A DNA stretch of 64,000 bases from Tillus elongatus (taxonomy: Eukaryota; Arthropoda; Insecta; Coleoptera; Cleridae). Under the pieces are notes generated by a model, which was not told the origin of the DNA, did no database searches, and saw only the letters and a program-made list of their open reading frames with translations. Made by a program: the position numbers and the translations under genes. The DNA lies in NCBI GenBank assembly GCA_964006375.1, contig OZ023267.1, forward strand, positions 37,583,766 through 37,647,765, in the 5' to 3' direction. Shown piece after piece: positions 39,221 through 51,241 of the stretch; positions within the stretch are counted from its first letter, which is position 1; each line of letters opens with the position of its first letter.

Positions 39221-39880
39221 TTCATCATTACTTCAGAGTTTACTATATGAATATTATTAATTGTTTTTTATTACCGAAATCTTATTTCAAAATTGGCTTC
39301 ATCTTTAAATAAAAACTTTAATCTGTTGGAAGTATTTTTAATGTTGAGAATCAATACGTAAAAAATGTTGAATGTTTTCTAACTCAAAATTATATGTGTG
39401 TTATATCTGCCAAAAAAATTTGAGAGTGTTTGTAGATAGTCTCTTGTATTAAAATGGTAATTGTTTAAAGAACGGTATAATAGTTTATCAAGTAATGTAG
39501 GAGGATAAAAAATGTTTACAAAAATATTATAGTTTTCTTAATTTTTTTCCTATGAAAACTTCTCACTTAGGGGCCGACAAAAATGGGTAAGTTGAATTAC
39601 ATGTTCTACAAACATGTTGGGCTAATGAAAGCAAATAGCGATTAAAATAGAATTTTAACTACCGGTAGAACACATTTTATTCCGCGTTTGTTCCTTGTAA
39701 ATTTAATTCTTTTTATAATCTTTGTTTAATTCCATTAAGCGTGAAATTTGAATTTTGTCGGCAATAAGCCGCATTACTGTCAAAATATCACAGAAAAGGT
39801 CTATTTCAAATGCATTATCGGTGAAATTATAAGAAGAGTTCAAACAGAAATTTAAGACCTTGTTAAAGACAAATCGTGCT
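39221..39880. other. AT-rich non-coding DNA
   Basis: Nothing recognised. Confidence 0.3.
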
Positions 39881-42432
39881 ATCTGTTGCATTTAGCGGTC
39901 ACCTTCTGACAACAGCTTTGTCCAGCTCTTTGACTACCTTTCTGAAAAAAAAAAACTGATTTCTGAATATCCTTCCTTCGAGGTCACTATACTTGGTGAC
40001 TTCCATGTCCATAATAAGGAATGGCTAGGATCTTCAAAAACCGATCCAAAAGGGAGAGCAGCGGAGGCCTTTGCAGTCAGAAATTCTTTAGCCAATATGG
40101 TTCAGCAACCTACTTACTTTCCTCGCATCCCAACACACAGCTCAAATCCCTTGGATCTCCTTCTTACTACAAAACCTGAATGCTATAAGATATCAGTCAC
40201 CGCCCCCCTTGGTCGCTCAGACCACGGCATGGTCACTGCTTCCCGCGCAATGCAACCCGAGGTCACACAGTCATCACACCCACGTATCGTTTGGCACTAC
40301 AACTCCGCAAACTGGGACGAAATGCGGGATTACTTTTCCTCATTTCCATGGGTGTCTGTCTGCTTCTCTCATCCTGACCCCTCTGATATCTCACAAAACG
40401 TCACCGAAAATATCCAAGCTGGCATGGAATTATTTATTCCACGTACACAGAAAACCTCTTCAGCTACTCAAAAGCCCTGGTTCTCTAAATCCTGTGACAA
40501 GGTCAGACTTGAAAAGGTCAAAGCTCACAAAACGCTTCTACACAATCCCAGTCAAGAAAACCGTCAAGCATTTAACGACGCAAGAAAGCGCTATGTCCGC
40601 ATTCTTTCTGAGGCAAAAAACTCGTTTAATAACTACATCAAAAACAAAGTCCTCTTAAGCTCCAGAGGCAGCAAACCCTTCTGGACCCTTGCTAAATCTA
40701 TTGGGAATAATTTCTGCAAGAGCACGTTCCCACCTCTTGTCTCAGGGGATGAAATTGTTTCTACCGCCCTGGGCAAGGCTGATCTTTTTGCCTCGTTGTT
40801 CGCCGGCAATTCTACTCTCAACCCACCTCCAAATGTTCAACCACCAACAGTCCCCAATGTTGCGTATAAAATGACGGATATCATTTTGAAAACTAAAAAG
40901 GTACCAAAGATGCTCTCCTCTCTTAATACCAGGAAAGCATCTGGCCTTGACGAGATCCCAGCAATTGTTCTCAAAAAAATACGCACCAGAACTTGCTCCT
41001 GTCCTGACTCGTCTGTTTAAGATATCTTACAATAAAGGCATATTCCCTAGTAAGTGGACTACTGCTCGAGTATAACCCATCCCCAAGAAAGGATCCAAAG
41101 CGTTTCCTAGCAACTACAGGCATATTTCACTCCTTTCAGTCGTCTCTAAAGTGATGGAAAAGTATATAAACACCGAATTACTAAAATTTCTTAAAAAACA
41201 CAGTCTAATCCACGGTTGGAACAAGTTTATGCAACTACACGGTGAATCCCAGATTGTCGCTCTACACATATCCAAAGCATTCGACCAGGCCTGGCACGCA
41301 GCGCTGCTTAATAAACTTCCGGCCTATGGCCTACCACCAAAACTCTGTACCTGGACAGCAAATTTCCTCTCCAACCGGAGCATTTCTGTTGTCGTGGATG
41401 GCCATTCCTGTAAACTGTATCCAATTAATGCAGGAGTTCCTCAAGGTTCAGCTTTAGCCCCTAATTTGTTTCTTCTCCACATCAATGACCTCCTCTCTAG
41501 CACATCTAACCCATTTCACAGTTACGCGGACGACAGCACCCTACACTCAAATATACAATATTCTAAGCCTGTCTCTTCGGCCCAATTAGATGAGGATCGC
41601 AGACTTATGCAGGGTTATGTCTCCGTGGATCTTCAAAAAATATTAGACTGGGAAAGTAGAAATATTGTACAATTCAACCCCACCAAATCTCAGTCTTGCT
41701 TTCTTTCTTATAAGAGATACACCACCCCTAGACCCATCACAATGAACAACTAAGTTATTCAAAGAAATTAGTCTTTTTCTCTTGTTGGCATTTCTGTGGA
41801 TCGAAATCTCAATTGGCACCAACATGTCACATCAATTGCAGAAGCGGCTGCTAAGAAATTAGGTTTCCTCTTCCGGGCCCACAAATACTTTTCACCAGCT
41901 AAGCTCTATACTTTATATACTTCACAAATAAGGCCAAACCTTGAATACTGCTCCCAAGTCTGGGGTGCAGCTGCCGTTTCTACACTCGTTATCCTGGACT
42001 CCATTTAAAAGAGAGTTATATGTCTCATCGGTGACCATACCCTCACCCAAGAGCTGCCATCCCTTGCCCACCGACGTGCCGTTGGTGACCTTTCTCTCTT
42101 TTATAGATATCTGCAGGGGCACTGCTCAGAGGAGCTTTCTTCCATAGTTCCTCCACCTGCTGCCCCCAACAGACCTACCAGGGGAACAGAGCGAATCCAT
42201 CCTTTTACTGTCCAGGTCGCCAGACATACAACATCTTGTTATGCCCGCTCTTTTGTCTCGAGGACTTCCAAGTTGTGGAATTCCTTGCCGGCACATGTTT
42301 TTCCTTCTCCTCCGAACCTCCAAACCTTCAAGTCCAGAATTAACAAGTTGCCTCTTTCCTCCTTGACAACACCCACGGTACGATAATATTTTGGCTGTAA
42401 GCCCTCGTGGTGTGTTGCTGAAATAAATAAAA
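39881..42432 (+). pseudogene. Non-LTR retrotransposon copy B, 5'-truncated and broken
   Basis: Same family as copy A, starting inside the endonuclease (CTGTTGCATTTAGCGGTCAC). SDH and most RT motifs are present and YADD is intact. Lesions: an extra A in an A-run near 40973 shifts the frame at VLKK. TAA stops at 41073-41075, 41751-41753 and 42006-42008 each replace CAA of copy A. An in-frame deletion of about 69 bp near 41215 removes the RT segment QYGFRQRRSTADLLSF. The 3' end is GTGTGTTGCTGAAATAAATAAA. Truncation is as usual for incomplete target-primed reverse transcription. Confidence 0.9.
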
Positions 42433-43074
42433 CATATTTTTTCTCTATAAATCGCACAAGGTCTAGAATACTTTTTTTTGTAAATCACCAATTTTAGCGT
42501 GTGGCAAAACAACAAACATTTGCTTCTTACTTCCACCTTGGCAAAATTAATTAATTTTTGTTTGGACCATCTTGTAAACTTTTGTTTATAAAAGGTTCCG
42601 ACGTCCTGTATATCAAATTTTTTCTATGAAATTTTGTTAAAAAGGATTTCAGGAGAAACGATTCCATGTCTTCTTTTGAGCAGTGTATGATATTTACTAC
42701 ATACTGATATGTCACACATACATAATGTGAGCATAATAGATAAAATTATAACGCATAATTTAAACGTAATGTTTAGATACGATCGGAATACTAATTGAAT
42801 TTCACTAACGCCCATTATGAACACGTATCAAATTAATTTAGTGTATGTTTAGGGAAGCACACGTCACTGATTGTATTGTGATCCGATTGTTAATTTTGTT
42901 AATGTCATTCGGATACGCACCCGTGGGAGTGAATGGGTTTTAACCTTTGTTACACATACAAACGGTGGCATTTGTTCTATTGCCTTTGTTTTAATAAGCC
43001 TGCTAATTCATAGGTAATTTATTCAGATAATGAATAACTACATATTCGATACGTATTACCTCCACGGTCCACGT
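42433..43074. other. AT-rich non-coding DNA
   Basis: Nothing recognised. The direct continuation into the G repeat begins near 43075. Confidence 0.3.
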
Positions 43075-43232
43075 AGTCTTAAACGTGGAGAGGTATGGTA
43101 CCGGGAACAGAAAATCGGATTTTGTTTTAGCTCAAACATCGTAAAAAGTCTCAAAACATCTAAAACGTTATATGCGAAGGAAAAAAATTGTGTCGGTCCG
43201 TCGGTCTATCGGTCTGTATGTCTAAGTCTGTA

Positions 43233-45568
43233 CAGGGTGGCTCAAATTCGAGTCTCATCATTGGGATCTCGGAAACTGTAAGAGATACAACGTCGGTTAA
43301 ATTATGGAAAAGTTGCGTAATTTGATGCTCAGCAAAACTCAGTTTAGAAAATTAGAAAATTCCGAATACTTCCGGTGATAATCGGAAAAAACCGAAAACT
43401 CATAAAATCTGTTTTATTTTTTTCTGGCGTTATTTGAAAAGATATAACAAAACGAATCACACTTAATGAAGGCCACTTTTCCTCTCCTACAAGATGGCAT
43501 TTTCAAATTTAAAATCCGATGTTTCGTCTTTCAGAAATCATCATCAACTCCATTTTTTCAAATACGGCTCTGAGTTTTTTATTTCATATTTTGTTACCTT
43601 TGGACTACCTCAAAAGAATGCATTATCGCACTTTTGAATTTCAAACATTTTGATAACAAAAAATGAAAATACTTAATACGACTCTGCTTTTAAAACAAAA
43701 TATTTCTCAATAATATAATTTGATTAGGTAGGTAAAGATTAACCCGAATTTATGATTATGAGTCAAATATTTTAAGTTCAATCCAATGCAATGCAATGAC
43801 ATGTCTGTTCGTTCATCTCGGCGGATTTTATATTCAGAAATATCAAGCTTGCTTGTCATAATATGACAATAGAACTTTTGACAATTTAACTTTCAAAATA
43901 AACACTAAGAGAGCAAAAATGGTGTTTTCCAATTTCGAGAAACGTGATATGCTTCGGATTTATTATAGTAATAACAGAAACTCGCACATTTCATGTGAAC
44001 GGTATTTAGAGCAATACCCCGAGAGTCCACAACCCCATTATTCATATTTTAACAGTTTGGACAGAAATTTAGGTCTCTTTGGTAGTTTTGGTAAACCTAG
44101 AAACTCGTACGGCCAACGAGTGGAAGCTGAAGATAAAAAAGCTGTTTTAAATGCTGTAAGTATCGTTATAAAATGATGCTATGCAATCTTTTATTACTAT
44201 AATATTTTGCGATAACATGTCAAAGATATTTCACCAAAACGTTTTGTTAAAGGTTACGGAAAATCCTCGTGGTTCAACAAGGCAATTTGCTTCAGAACTG
44301 AATATGACTAGAAGCCGAATTCAGAGGGTATTCAGAAAACATAAGTATCATCCCTATAAACTTCATGTTTGCCAAGAACTAAGACCAGGAGACAGGGACA
44401 GAAGGCTTAAATTCTGCAATTGGCTTGATGTAAAAATGCAACAAGATGATGATTTTTTAAATAAAATCATCTGGACAGATGAAGGTAATTTTTCCACAAG
44501 CGGCCTTTTTAACAAAAACAATGAGCGTTATTATGCAGTAGAAAATCCGTACCAAAATCGGCAAGTTCGAAGACAGGGACGAAAATCATTCAATGTTTGG
44601 GTTGGAATGTATCGACCAAAATCTTAGGGCCAACTATTTATGATGGAAACTTAAATACTCAACGGTATCTTAATTTAATCCATAATTATTTATTCGATTC
44701 GCTTGAAGATGAACCGTTGAATATGCTGCGGCATTTGTGGTGGCAACAGGATGGTGCACCACCCCATAATGTAAGGGCAGTAACCGAGTTTATTAATGAA
44801 ACATTTCCCAATCAATGGATTGGAAACCAAGGAGTGGTGCGCTGGCCTGCCAGAAGTCCTGATTTGTCCCCGCTGGATTATTTTTTATGGGGATTCTTGA
44901 AAAATCGCTTATTCAATGATACTTTTCCGAATGATATAAACATTTTGCGCCAAAAGTTACTACGAGCAAGAGGAAGAATAATCCACCGGGCTGTTACGAA
45001 CAATCTGAGAAGACGTATGCGAAAATGCATAGAAGTCCAAGGGGGCTTATTCGAGCATTCACATTAGGTTTTATAATTTGTCCATTTTAAAAGTTAGGTA
45101 AGTTTTAAATATTTTCAAGAAATACTGAAAATGTCATTTTTTGTTATCAAAACGTTTGAAATTCAAAAGTTGTGATGAAGCATTGTTTTGAGGTAGTCCA
45201 AAGGTAACAAAACATGAAATAAAAAATCCAGGGTCGTATTTGAAAAAATGGAGTTGATGGTGGTTTCTGAAAGACGAAACATCGGATTTCAAATTTAAGA
45301 ATGCCAACTTGTAGGAGAGGAAAAGTCACTTTCATGAAGTGTAATTCGTTTTGTAATATCTTTTCAAATAACGCCAGAAAAAAATAAAACAGATTTTATG
45401 AGTTTTCGGTTTTTTCCGATTATCACCGGAAGTATTCGGAAATTTCTAATTTTCTAAACTGCATTTTGCTGAGCATCGAATTACTCAACTTTGCCATAAT
45501 TTAACCGACGTTGTATCTCTTACAGTTTCCGAGATACCAATGATGAGGCTCGAATTTGAGCCACCCTG
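43233..45568 (+). mobile_element. mariner element, DD41D, with ~440-bp TIRs and TA target duplication
   Basis: The termini CAGGGTGGCTCAAATTCGAG and CTCGAATTTGAGCCACCCTG are perfect inverted partners flanked by TA at 43231-43232 and 45569-45570. The inverted repeats extend to about 43675 and from about 45130, and are highly similar. The transposase lies between them on the plus strand. Long TIRs with a TA duplication and a nearly open gene make this the youngest-looking Tc1/mariner insertion in the window. Confidence 0.93.
43919..45067 (+). pseudogene. DD41D mariner transposase, nearly intact, with a candidate 97-bp intron
   Basis: Exon 1 is 43919-44155 (MVFSNFEKRDMLRIYY...AVLNA). A candidate intron at 44156-44252 opens with GTAAGT and closes TTGTTAAAG. 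It joins in phase to VTENPRGSTRQFASELN, the second helix-turn-helix. The catalytic Asp residues are all present: IIWTDEGNF, WWQQDGAPPH and ARSPDLSPLDYFLWG, with 41 residues between the last two. The only visible lesion is a frameshift near 44610-44620, where VGMYRPK passes to ILGPTIYDGN. The total is about 350 residues, the normal mariner length. If the 97-bp segment is not spliced it is an insertion with stops. Confidence 0.85.
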
Positions 45569-46198
45569 TACGTCTATAGGTATGTAGGTTTGTAGGTCGG
45601 ACTGTCTGTTAGTTCCTGCGATAACTTTCAAAGAGATGGCTACCGACTTCAAATTTTGTGCACAGGTAGCAACTCCACCAACGAAAGGTTCGGATTATTT
45701 TTGAGTTAAGTAGCTGAAGGAGCAGGGCGAGATAAAGGGGGCTGGTTGGTTGGAATTTGCACTTTAACATTGAAAATCCAGTAATGTGTCATTTTACGAG
45801 ATTTCTTGAGAATATAGATGCAAATATTACGACGGACCTGATATTTTCCCATGCAAATTCAAGTAGAGGTTGATCATGTATGGGTGAAATATCAAATTCT
45901 TTTGTACTTGAGCTATCGACATCAAATTTGGTACACAGGTAGCTAGCTGATAGTCTGAATTGTTCGTGAGTAAAATCGCTTTAGAAAAAAGAGAAGAAAT
46001 AGGGGGTTGATTGGGGTAAATTGATACTTTTTATTAAAAATCGAGTATAATATCGTTTTAAACGTTTATGGATACAGAAATAGGAATATTACTAAATATC
46101 TGACAGTTCCTCATGGAAGTATGGGCTGATTATCGAGGTATTAAATAAAAATTTTCTTTGTAATCAAGTCATCGACCCTCAATTCATTTCATAAAAAG

Positions 46199-46517
46199 GT
46201 CTGGATGCAGCAAGTGTGTTGTGGTACTGAATTTTCATTAAAATGGTTTTAATAGCAAAGATGTGTTTTTTTAACAAAGCATGCATCAAATTTGCTTACC
46301 ATTATAACCGGTATAGGTGAAACAATGTACCATATTTCATCAAAATAACTTTATTGTTTGAAAATGTATAAAAAATTTCTGAAAATAAACTTAAGAATTT
46401 TCTAAAAAAACTGATTTCTCGGCCAACGAATCTTATAGGTTGATAGAAAATTGAGCAATTCAAATTTGAAGCACTTAATGAGAATTCGCTACCATAACGC
46501 ACTTGCTGCGCCCAGAA
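46199..46517. mobile_element. S element, complete copy
   Basis: The termini are CTGGATGCAGCAAGTGTGTT and CATAACGCACTTGCTGCGCC. The interior matches the copies at 2332, 53461 and 55603 (TTTGAAAATGTATAAAAA, CTTAATGAGAATTCGC). There is no ORF. Confidence 0.7.
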
Positions 46518-47055
46518 TTTCTTTTCTGACAAAGCATTTTATTTTTATGGAAAATGCAAAAAATAAAAAAAATAAAGAAAATTTGTATCACCAACGACTT
46601 ATGGGCCGGCCTGTGATTGTAAAAATATTTTTTATAATGTAGCTCAAAACACCCTATAAATAACATATACAATTCTTTATCGTATCTTGTATAGTAACAT
46701 ATATGTCGACCTTTATTGATTTTTTACGAGAAATTCTAAAAATTATATACTATTAAACGATAAAGCATCAAAGAAAGGGTCTATTTGAAATAAATTTCTG
46801 GAATCATTTTAGTAACATGAAGGACAATGACGGTTGAAGACTTCAGGGTTTGTAAAACACTCTTCTTGTGACACTTTCTCTATATCACCCGTATTAGTTT
46901 TCGGTTCTTTGTCTAAATGTAGCCAATTTAGACGTTTCAAAACGTGACTTTGACGTTTTAAGTAAAACCGCAATTTTTTTTCTTTAAATGCCTATAATTT
47001 TTTGTCTTTTAGCTTCCAGACTTAAATTTTGGTACGTAATTTGCTTTTAATTATA
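46518..47055 (-). repeat. L element, reverse, truncated by a palindrome
   Basis: P module (ACGACTTATGGGCCGGCC, near 46592), GAAAGGGTCTATTTGAAAT (46772), then TTAAATTTTGGTACGTAATT. At 47056 the L sequence stops at the arm of a palindromic element. Confidence 0.65.
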
Positions 47056-47328
47056 TTACATTACTCCGCTTTAGGCTCCTGAAGAAGCACCAAAGTAGGC
47101 GAAAAATATAGAGCCAGTTTTAGCAAAGAACTTACATCATTCCTTGGCCAAATTTTAGAGGTCGATAGCCCTTACTGAAATTAATATGTAAAAATTTATA
47201 AAATATCAATAAGGGCTATCGACCTCTAAAATTTGGCCAAGGAATGATGTAAGTTCTTTGCTAAAACTGGCTCTATATTTTTCATCTACTTTGGTGCTTC
47301 TTCAGGAGCCTAAAGCGGAGTAATGTAA
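47056..47328. mobile_element. Near-perfect palindromic fold-back element, 120-bp arms
   Basis: The left arm 47056-47175 (TTACATTACTCCGCTTTAGG...) is matched by the right arm 47209-47328 (...CCTAAAGCGGAGTAATGTAA) with a ~33-bp AT-rich loop. Only a few mismatches were seen (for example GTAGGCG against CATCTAC). It has no coding capacity. Confidence 0.85.
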
Positions 47329-47639
47329 AAACCCTTTGGTTAACAACATAAAAAAGAAATTGAGATATCTCACAAGCTCGGAGACATCACATATAAAAGA
47401 CACACAAAACACACAACAGAACACCTCTAAAAGCTCTAACTACATCGGCAGAATTATAAAAGCATTGTTAAAATATGGAAACAAACATAAATTTAACGTG
47501 TTATCACAGTTCCCGTGTTTTTATGTGAGAATAAAAAAAAAACACAAAATGACCGTGGCTGAATGAGTTCACCTCGAGGCAAGAACATAAAAAAACACAT
47601 TCGTTCTCCGTCAATTACCAATTAGAATATACAAATAGG
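47329..47639. other. Non-coding DNA
   Basis: A 76-codon plus-strand frame at 47336-47566 shows no known motif and is Lys/Ser/Asn rich. I regard it as chance. Confidence 0.3.
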
Positions 47640-48390
47640 TGAAGTTGGACTTTTAAAAGCCGACGGTAATAAATTTAAAAGTTTTGGACAATTGTCAGGG
47701 AAGTCTGGGGTACCTAGAACTCCACAGAATAGAATATTAAAACATAAAAAATTATGTCCTCACAAAATCAGCCTTGTTTAGAGAAGATATGATCATCGGC
47801 CTGAATTTTGCTAACGTATGCCACATAATTTATTAGAAAATCCCTCGGAAAAACGATCGGATAATTCTTCTAGATTTTCTGGAGCAAAGCAGAATTTCCA
47901 CGGGGGTATACTAGTCAGTGTTTCCCTAAATTACGCGAGAAAATTGTGGAAAACTCCACGGAAAACTAACGAAAATTGTGCTTTTTCATGACAACACCCC
48001 TGCCTACAAGTCGCCGATTGCCCTAAAAATGGGTTATGACTTGGTTGATCACCCACCCTATGTTCAGGATTTAGCACTATCAGATAATTTTTTTTTCGAT
48101 TTTCGACAAAACAACGAAGTCATATGCGCACCGTTGAGGGGTGTTTTGAAAACCAACATAAAGATTTTTTAAATAGTTTAGAATTGCTTTATGAGCGTTC
48201 TGCTAATCATATTACCATATGTTCAGGATTTAGCACTATCAGATCTTTTTTTTTTCTCGATTTTCCACAAAACAACGAAGTCATATACGCACCGTTGAGG
48301 AGTGTTTTGAAAACCAACACAAAGATTTTTTACAGAGTTTAGAATTGCTTTATGAGCGTTCTGCTAATCATATTAGAGGATGTTTAATAA
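47640..48390 (+). pseudogene. mariner transposase relic with a 159-bp tandem duplication
   Basis: The first part reads VGLLKADGNKFKSFG...RILKHKKLCPHKISLV, a mariner-like second helix-turn-helix, with a stop in the following segment. After a decayed middle comes a catalytic region: VLFHDNTPAYKSPIAL and VDHPPYVQDLALSDNF. This is DD34D-like wording with a short internal deletion. The 3' part (GTTCAGGATTTAGCACTATC) is duplicated in tandem, at 48060-48218 and 48219-48377. It is old and inactive. Confidence 0.7.
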
Positions 48391-49048
48391 ATAATTTGTT
48401 GTTTAAAATTTTGTATTGTAGGTTAAATAGTTTTTACTACCTGTCCGTATAGTGCGTTTTGGGCAGCCCCTATAAAGCTCCACAACTTTGGTCTGGTGAG
48501 TTTTTTCACAAGTAGCGCCAATATTAGGTGAAAACCGTTTTCTTGTGGCAATTCCCTATGTTTCAAAAAACATTCTACACATTGTATAACTTTTTCGATT
48601 TTATGTCGTATGTACTAAAAATATAACCATTTGGTGTTACTAACCTGTATTGCTAGTGCCAGTTTTCGCACAGTTCTCGCCTCCAATCAGAGTAAATAAA
48701 TTCTCATTGACACAACAATCTTATAAGATAAGCTAATGGTCTGCGCTCACTACACTTCATTCACTTACTGGATGGAAAACAATACAATGAACGATTGTGT
48801 ACAAAAGAAGCCATTCGCGGATGTGAATGTATTTTAAGAGATAAATCAACAATTAATCGAAGAGTATCGCACTTTATTTCACTAATAACTGTCCGAACTT
48901 GATGCATGTTTTGCGTTTTATCACTTGTTTATGGTAGGTTTGAACTGACGGGATGACACTTATCATTCATGAGTTCATTAAAATAAAAGGAGACGGCTAT
49001 AGTTCGATAAATTTGCTAATTTTTATATCAAGAATAAAATTTTAACAT
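48391..49048. other. Non-coding DNA
   Basis: Nothing recognised. Confidence 0.3.
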
Positions 49049-49450
49049 ACAGGGTGCCTGAGAATTATTCATTAAACTGAATTATATGCAAAGTGTTTGA
49101 CATTTGGTTCTTTTGATGCTTCGAGTTCGACATATAATGCTGTTGGACTGAGATCCTAAACATTTAAAATGTTTTCAGATAAAGAAGTCCACTAGGGTCA
49201 TATCTGGACGCTTAGCAGGCCATTTAGTTTGACCTTACCTATCGCCCAGAAAATGAGGTCATTATCATCACATTTTAATGTTGTTACAATCCTCACTCTT
49301 AGGAAACGTGTGATTTAAAAAGTCACAATTTTTCTGATCAGAGTTATGAGGGGAATCATGTTGATATGCGAGACATGCGGTCGGTATACATTTTCTTGAT
49401 GCACTCGATTAGGTCAAATCTATTTTGTTTGTCACAATCAAATTTCACAA
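49049..49450 (-). pseudogene. mariner relic (terminus and catalytic fragment)
   Basis: A terminus CAGGGTGCCTGAGAATTATT starts at about 49051 after TA. On the minus strand, 49180-49240 translates WPAKRPDMTLVDFFI, the degraded third catalytic block WPxRSPDLTPLDFFLWG of DD41D-type transposases. A decayed HDSPHNSDQKNCDFLNHTF segment further 5' fits the second block. The opposite end is not found. Confidence 0.55.
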
Positions 49451-49574
49451 CTACTACAAACTGAAATTTTGTAAAGAAGTTTAATTATTTCCTGGTTTTT
49501 ATTTAAATGTTAATGGGTTCAAAAAATTGTGCTGTAAATTGAATTATAATTTCCATATAGCTATGATAATTTAT

Positions 49575-50450
49575 TATTTTCAGAAGGATATTCTCATGGA
49601 AGGAATTTAGGACCCACGACTTGACCACATAGAAAATATTTGTATTCCTGTACCCATAAGCTTTTGAAACGTTATATTACTCGAATTTGATTGAAAAATG
49701 TCAATCTTGACTGAATCACCCTTTATTTATCCCCTTCCCCTAAGGCAATCTTACCCGAAAACAATTCGAAGCGTTCCTCTGTCGGGTGCTAACTGTATAC
49801 AAACTTTGAAGATGGTATCTCAATTTGTTCGAAAGATATTGCGCCTACTAACAGACAGACGTACATGCCGACAGACCGGCAGAAAAAAATTCGTTCCAGA
49901 ATCAAGTTTTCTATATGTTTTTTGACTTTTTACGCCGTTTTAGCAGAAAAAAATTCAAAATTTTGGTCAACAATATTCCACCCCCACACATTCATTTAAT
50001 TTCAGCACAGAATACCAGATGTGTGATGAAATCAAAAGTTTTCTAATAAATAAACCCTAAAACGTTATATTACACGAGTTTTAACGAATAAATGATAATT
50101 TTCACCAAATCACCCCCCATTCATCCCCTACCCGCATAAGCGATTTTACCCAAAAACAATCCGATCCGTTTGTTTGTCGAGTGCTAACAGTATACCAAAT
50201 TTGAAGACAATATCTCAATGCGTTCTAAAGTTATCGTGGATACAAACAGACAGACATACAGACCGACAGACCACCGGCAGACCGACAGACCATTGGCAGA
50301 CCAACAGACCGATAGACCGACAGACAAAAAAAATCATTCCCAAATCATGTTTTCTATATGTTTCGACACTTTTTACGACGTTTAAGCGAAAAAACATTTT
50401 GAAATTTTTGTCGAAAATGTGGAAGTAATAGTGCATAATGGACATAATCT
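49575..50450 (+). repeat. G-family tandem dimer, period 393 bp
   Basis: The first unit has AACGTTATATTAC at about 49669 and the second at about 50062, followed in each by CACCCTTTATTTATCCCC or CACCCCCCATTCATCCCC, AACTGTATACAAACTTTGA or its variant, and runs of GACAGAC. The second unit has an expanded CAGACCGACAGACC run (50245-50325). No coding is inferred. Confidence 0.7.
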
Positions 50451-50808
50451 TTCAAAAGTTATTGTATTGTTTCTTTTAGACAATCATAATTAATGATTAA
50501 TGGTGACATATAATGCGTTTTACAAATTTATACAGACTATTGTAAAAACTGTATTTTTGTAAACTTTTTACCCTATAAGTGTCAACCGTTTCCTCAAACT
50601 TTTTGATGTGGTTTCACTTGGAAAATACTTTTACGCAGTCTATGTATCCTCTATATATCTTCAATTATTCGAATTCCCACAATTTGGGAAATCACAATTT
50701 ACACATGGTAATACCAGCTGACAAATATTGATTTCTATGCAGAAAATCGACTACTGGGTCAGTCTAGGTCAGGCTAATAAAAATATTTTAGACAAATGTT
50801 TTTTAATA
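50451..50808. other. AT-rich non-coding DNA
   Basis: Nothing recognised up to the TA at 50807-50808 that precedes a mariner terminus. Confidence 0.3.
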
Positions 50809-51241
50809 CAGGGTGGCGCATTGTAAACGAAACAGACCGATTTGCGTCCAGAGAAACTTTGAGGGGGACATGTTTTGACATAAAACTCAACTTTGTCACA
50901 TCAACCCCTTAAAGGTGGTGATAACAACCCTTATATTTTAAATAGGGAACATGGGTCGAGTGTTACATCATTTGAAAGCTCTTTCTTTTCTGAATTCAGC
51001 ACACTAATTTTTTGGAAGTTTTATCAACTAGTTTAAAAATTATTCAGTTGGAGTTGCAAGAACGTATTTCATTCATTATGATAAGAAATGCACTAATTAG
51101 TCAATTTTTCGTTAAAAAAACTAAATAACAAAACCAAACGTTCAAAAATGTTTATTCAGTTTAGTAAGTCTGGAGCATTTGTGGACTTATTAGACGGCAT
51201 TCTTCAACAATGCGTCGTCGTAATTCTTCCAGAGACTCCGG
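50809..51241 (-). mobile_element. Truncated DD41D mariner (same family as 13.6 kb)
   Basis: It starts CAGGGTGGCGCATTGTAAAC after TA, and follows the left TIR and the 3' end of the transposase of the 13.6-kb element (CCAAACGTTCAAAAATGTTT, AATGCGTCGTCG) with small deletions. It stops abruptly at GAGACTCCGG. The remainder is absent. Confidence 0.85.

Larger units (their letters stand above)
43075..46170 (-). repeat. G-family element split by a mariner
   Basis: The left piece (43075-43232) and right piece (45569-46170) read as one element in reverse orientation: GTCGGTCCGTCGGTCTATCG, then after the mariner GGTCGGACTGTCTGTTAG and CTTCAAATTTTGTGCACAGG. Related copies are at 49575-50450 (plus) and 60855-61330 (minus). 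There is no ORF. The wording (GACAGAC runs followed by a phrase like TTGAAGATAATATCTCAA) recurs widely in arthropod repeats, from memory. Confidence 0.7.
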
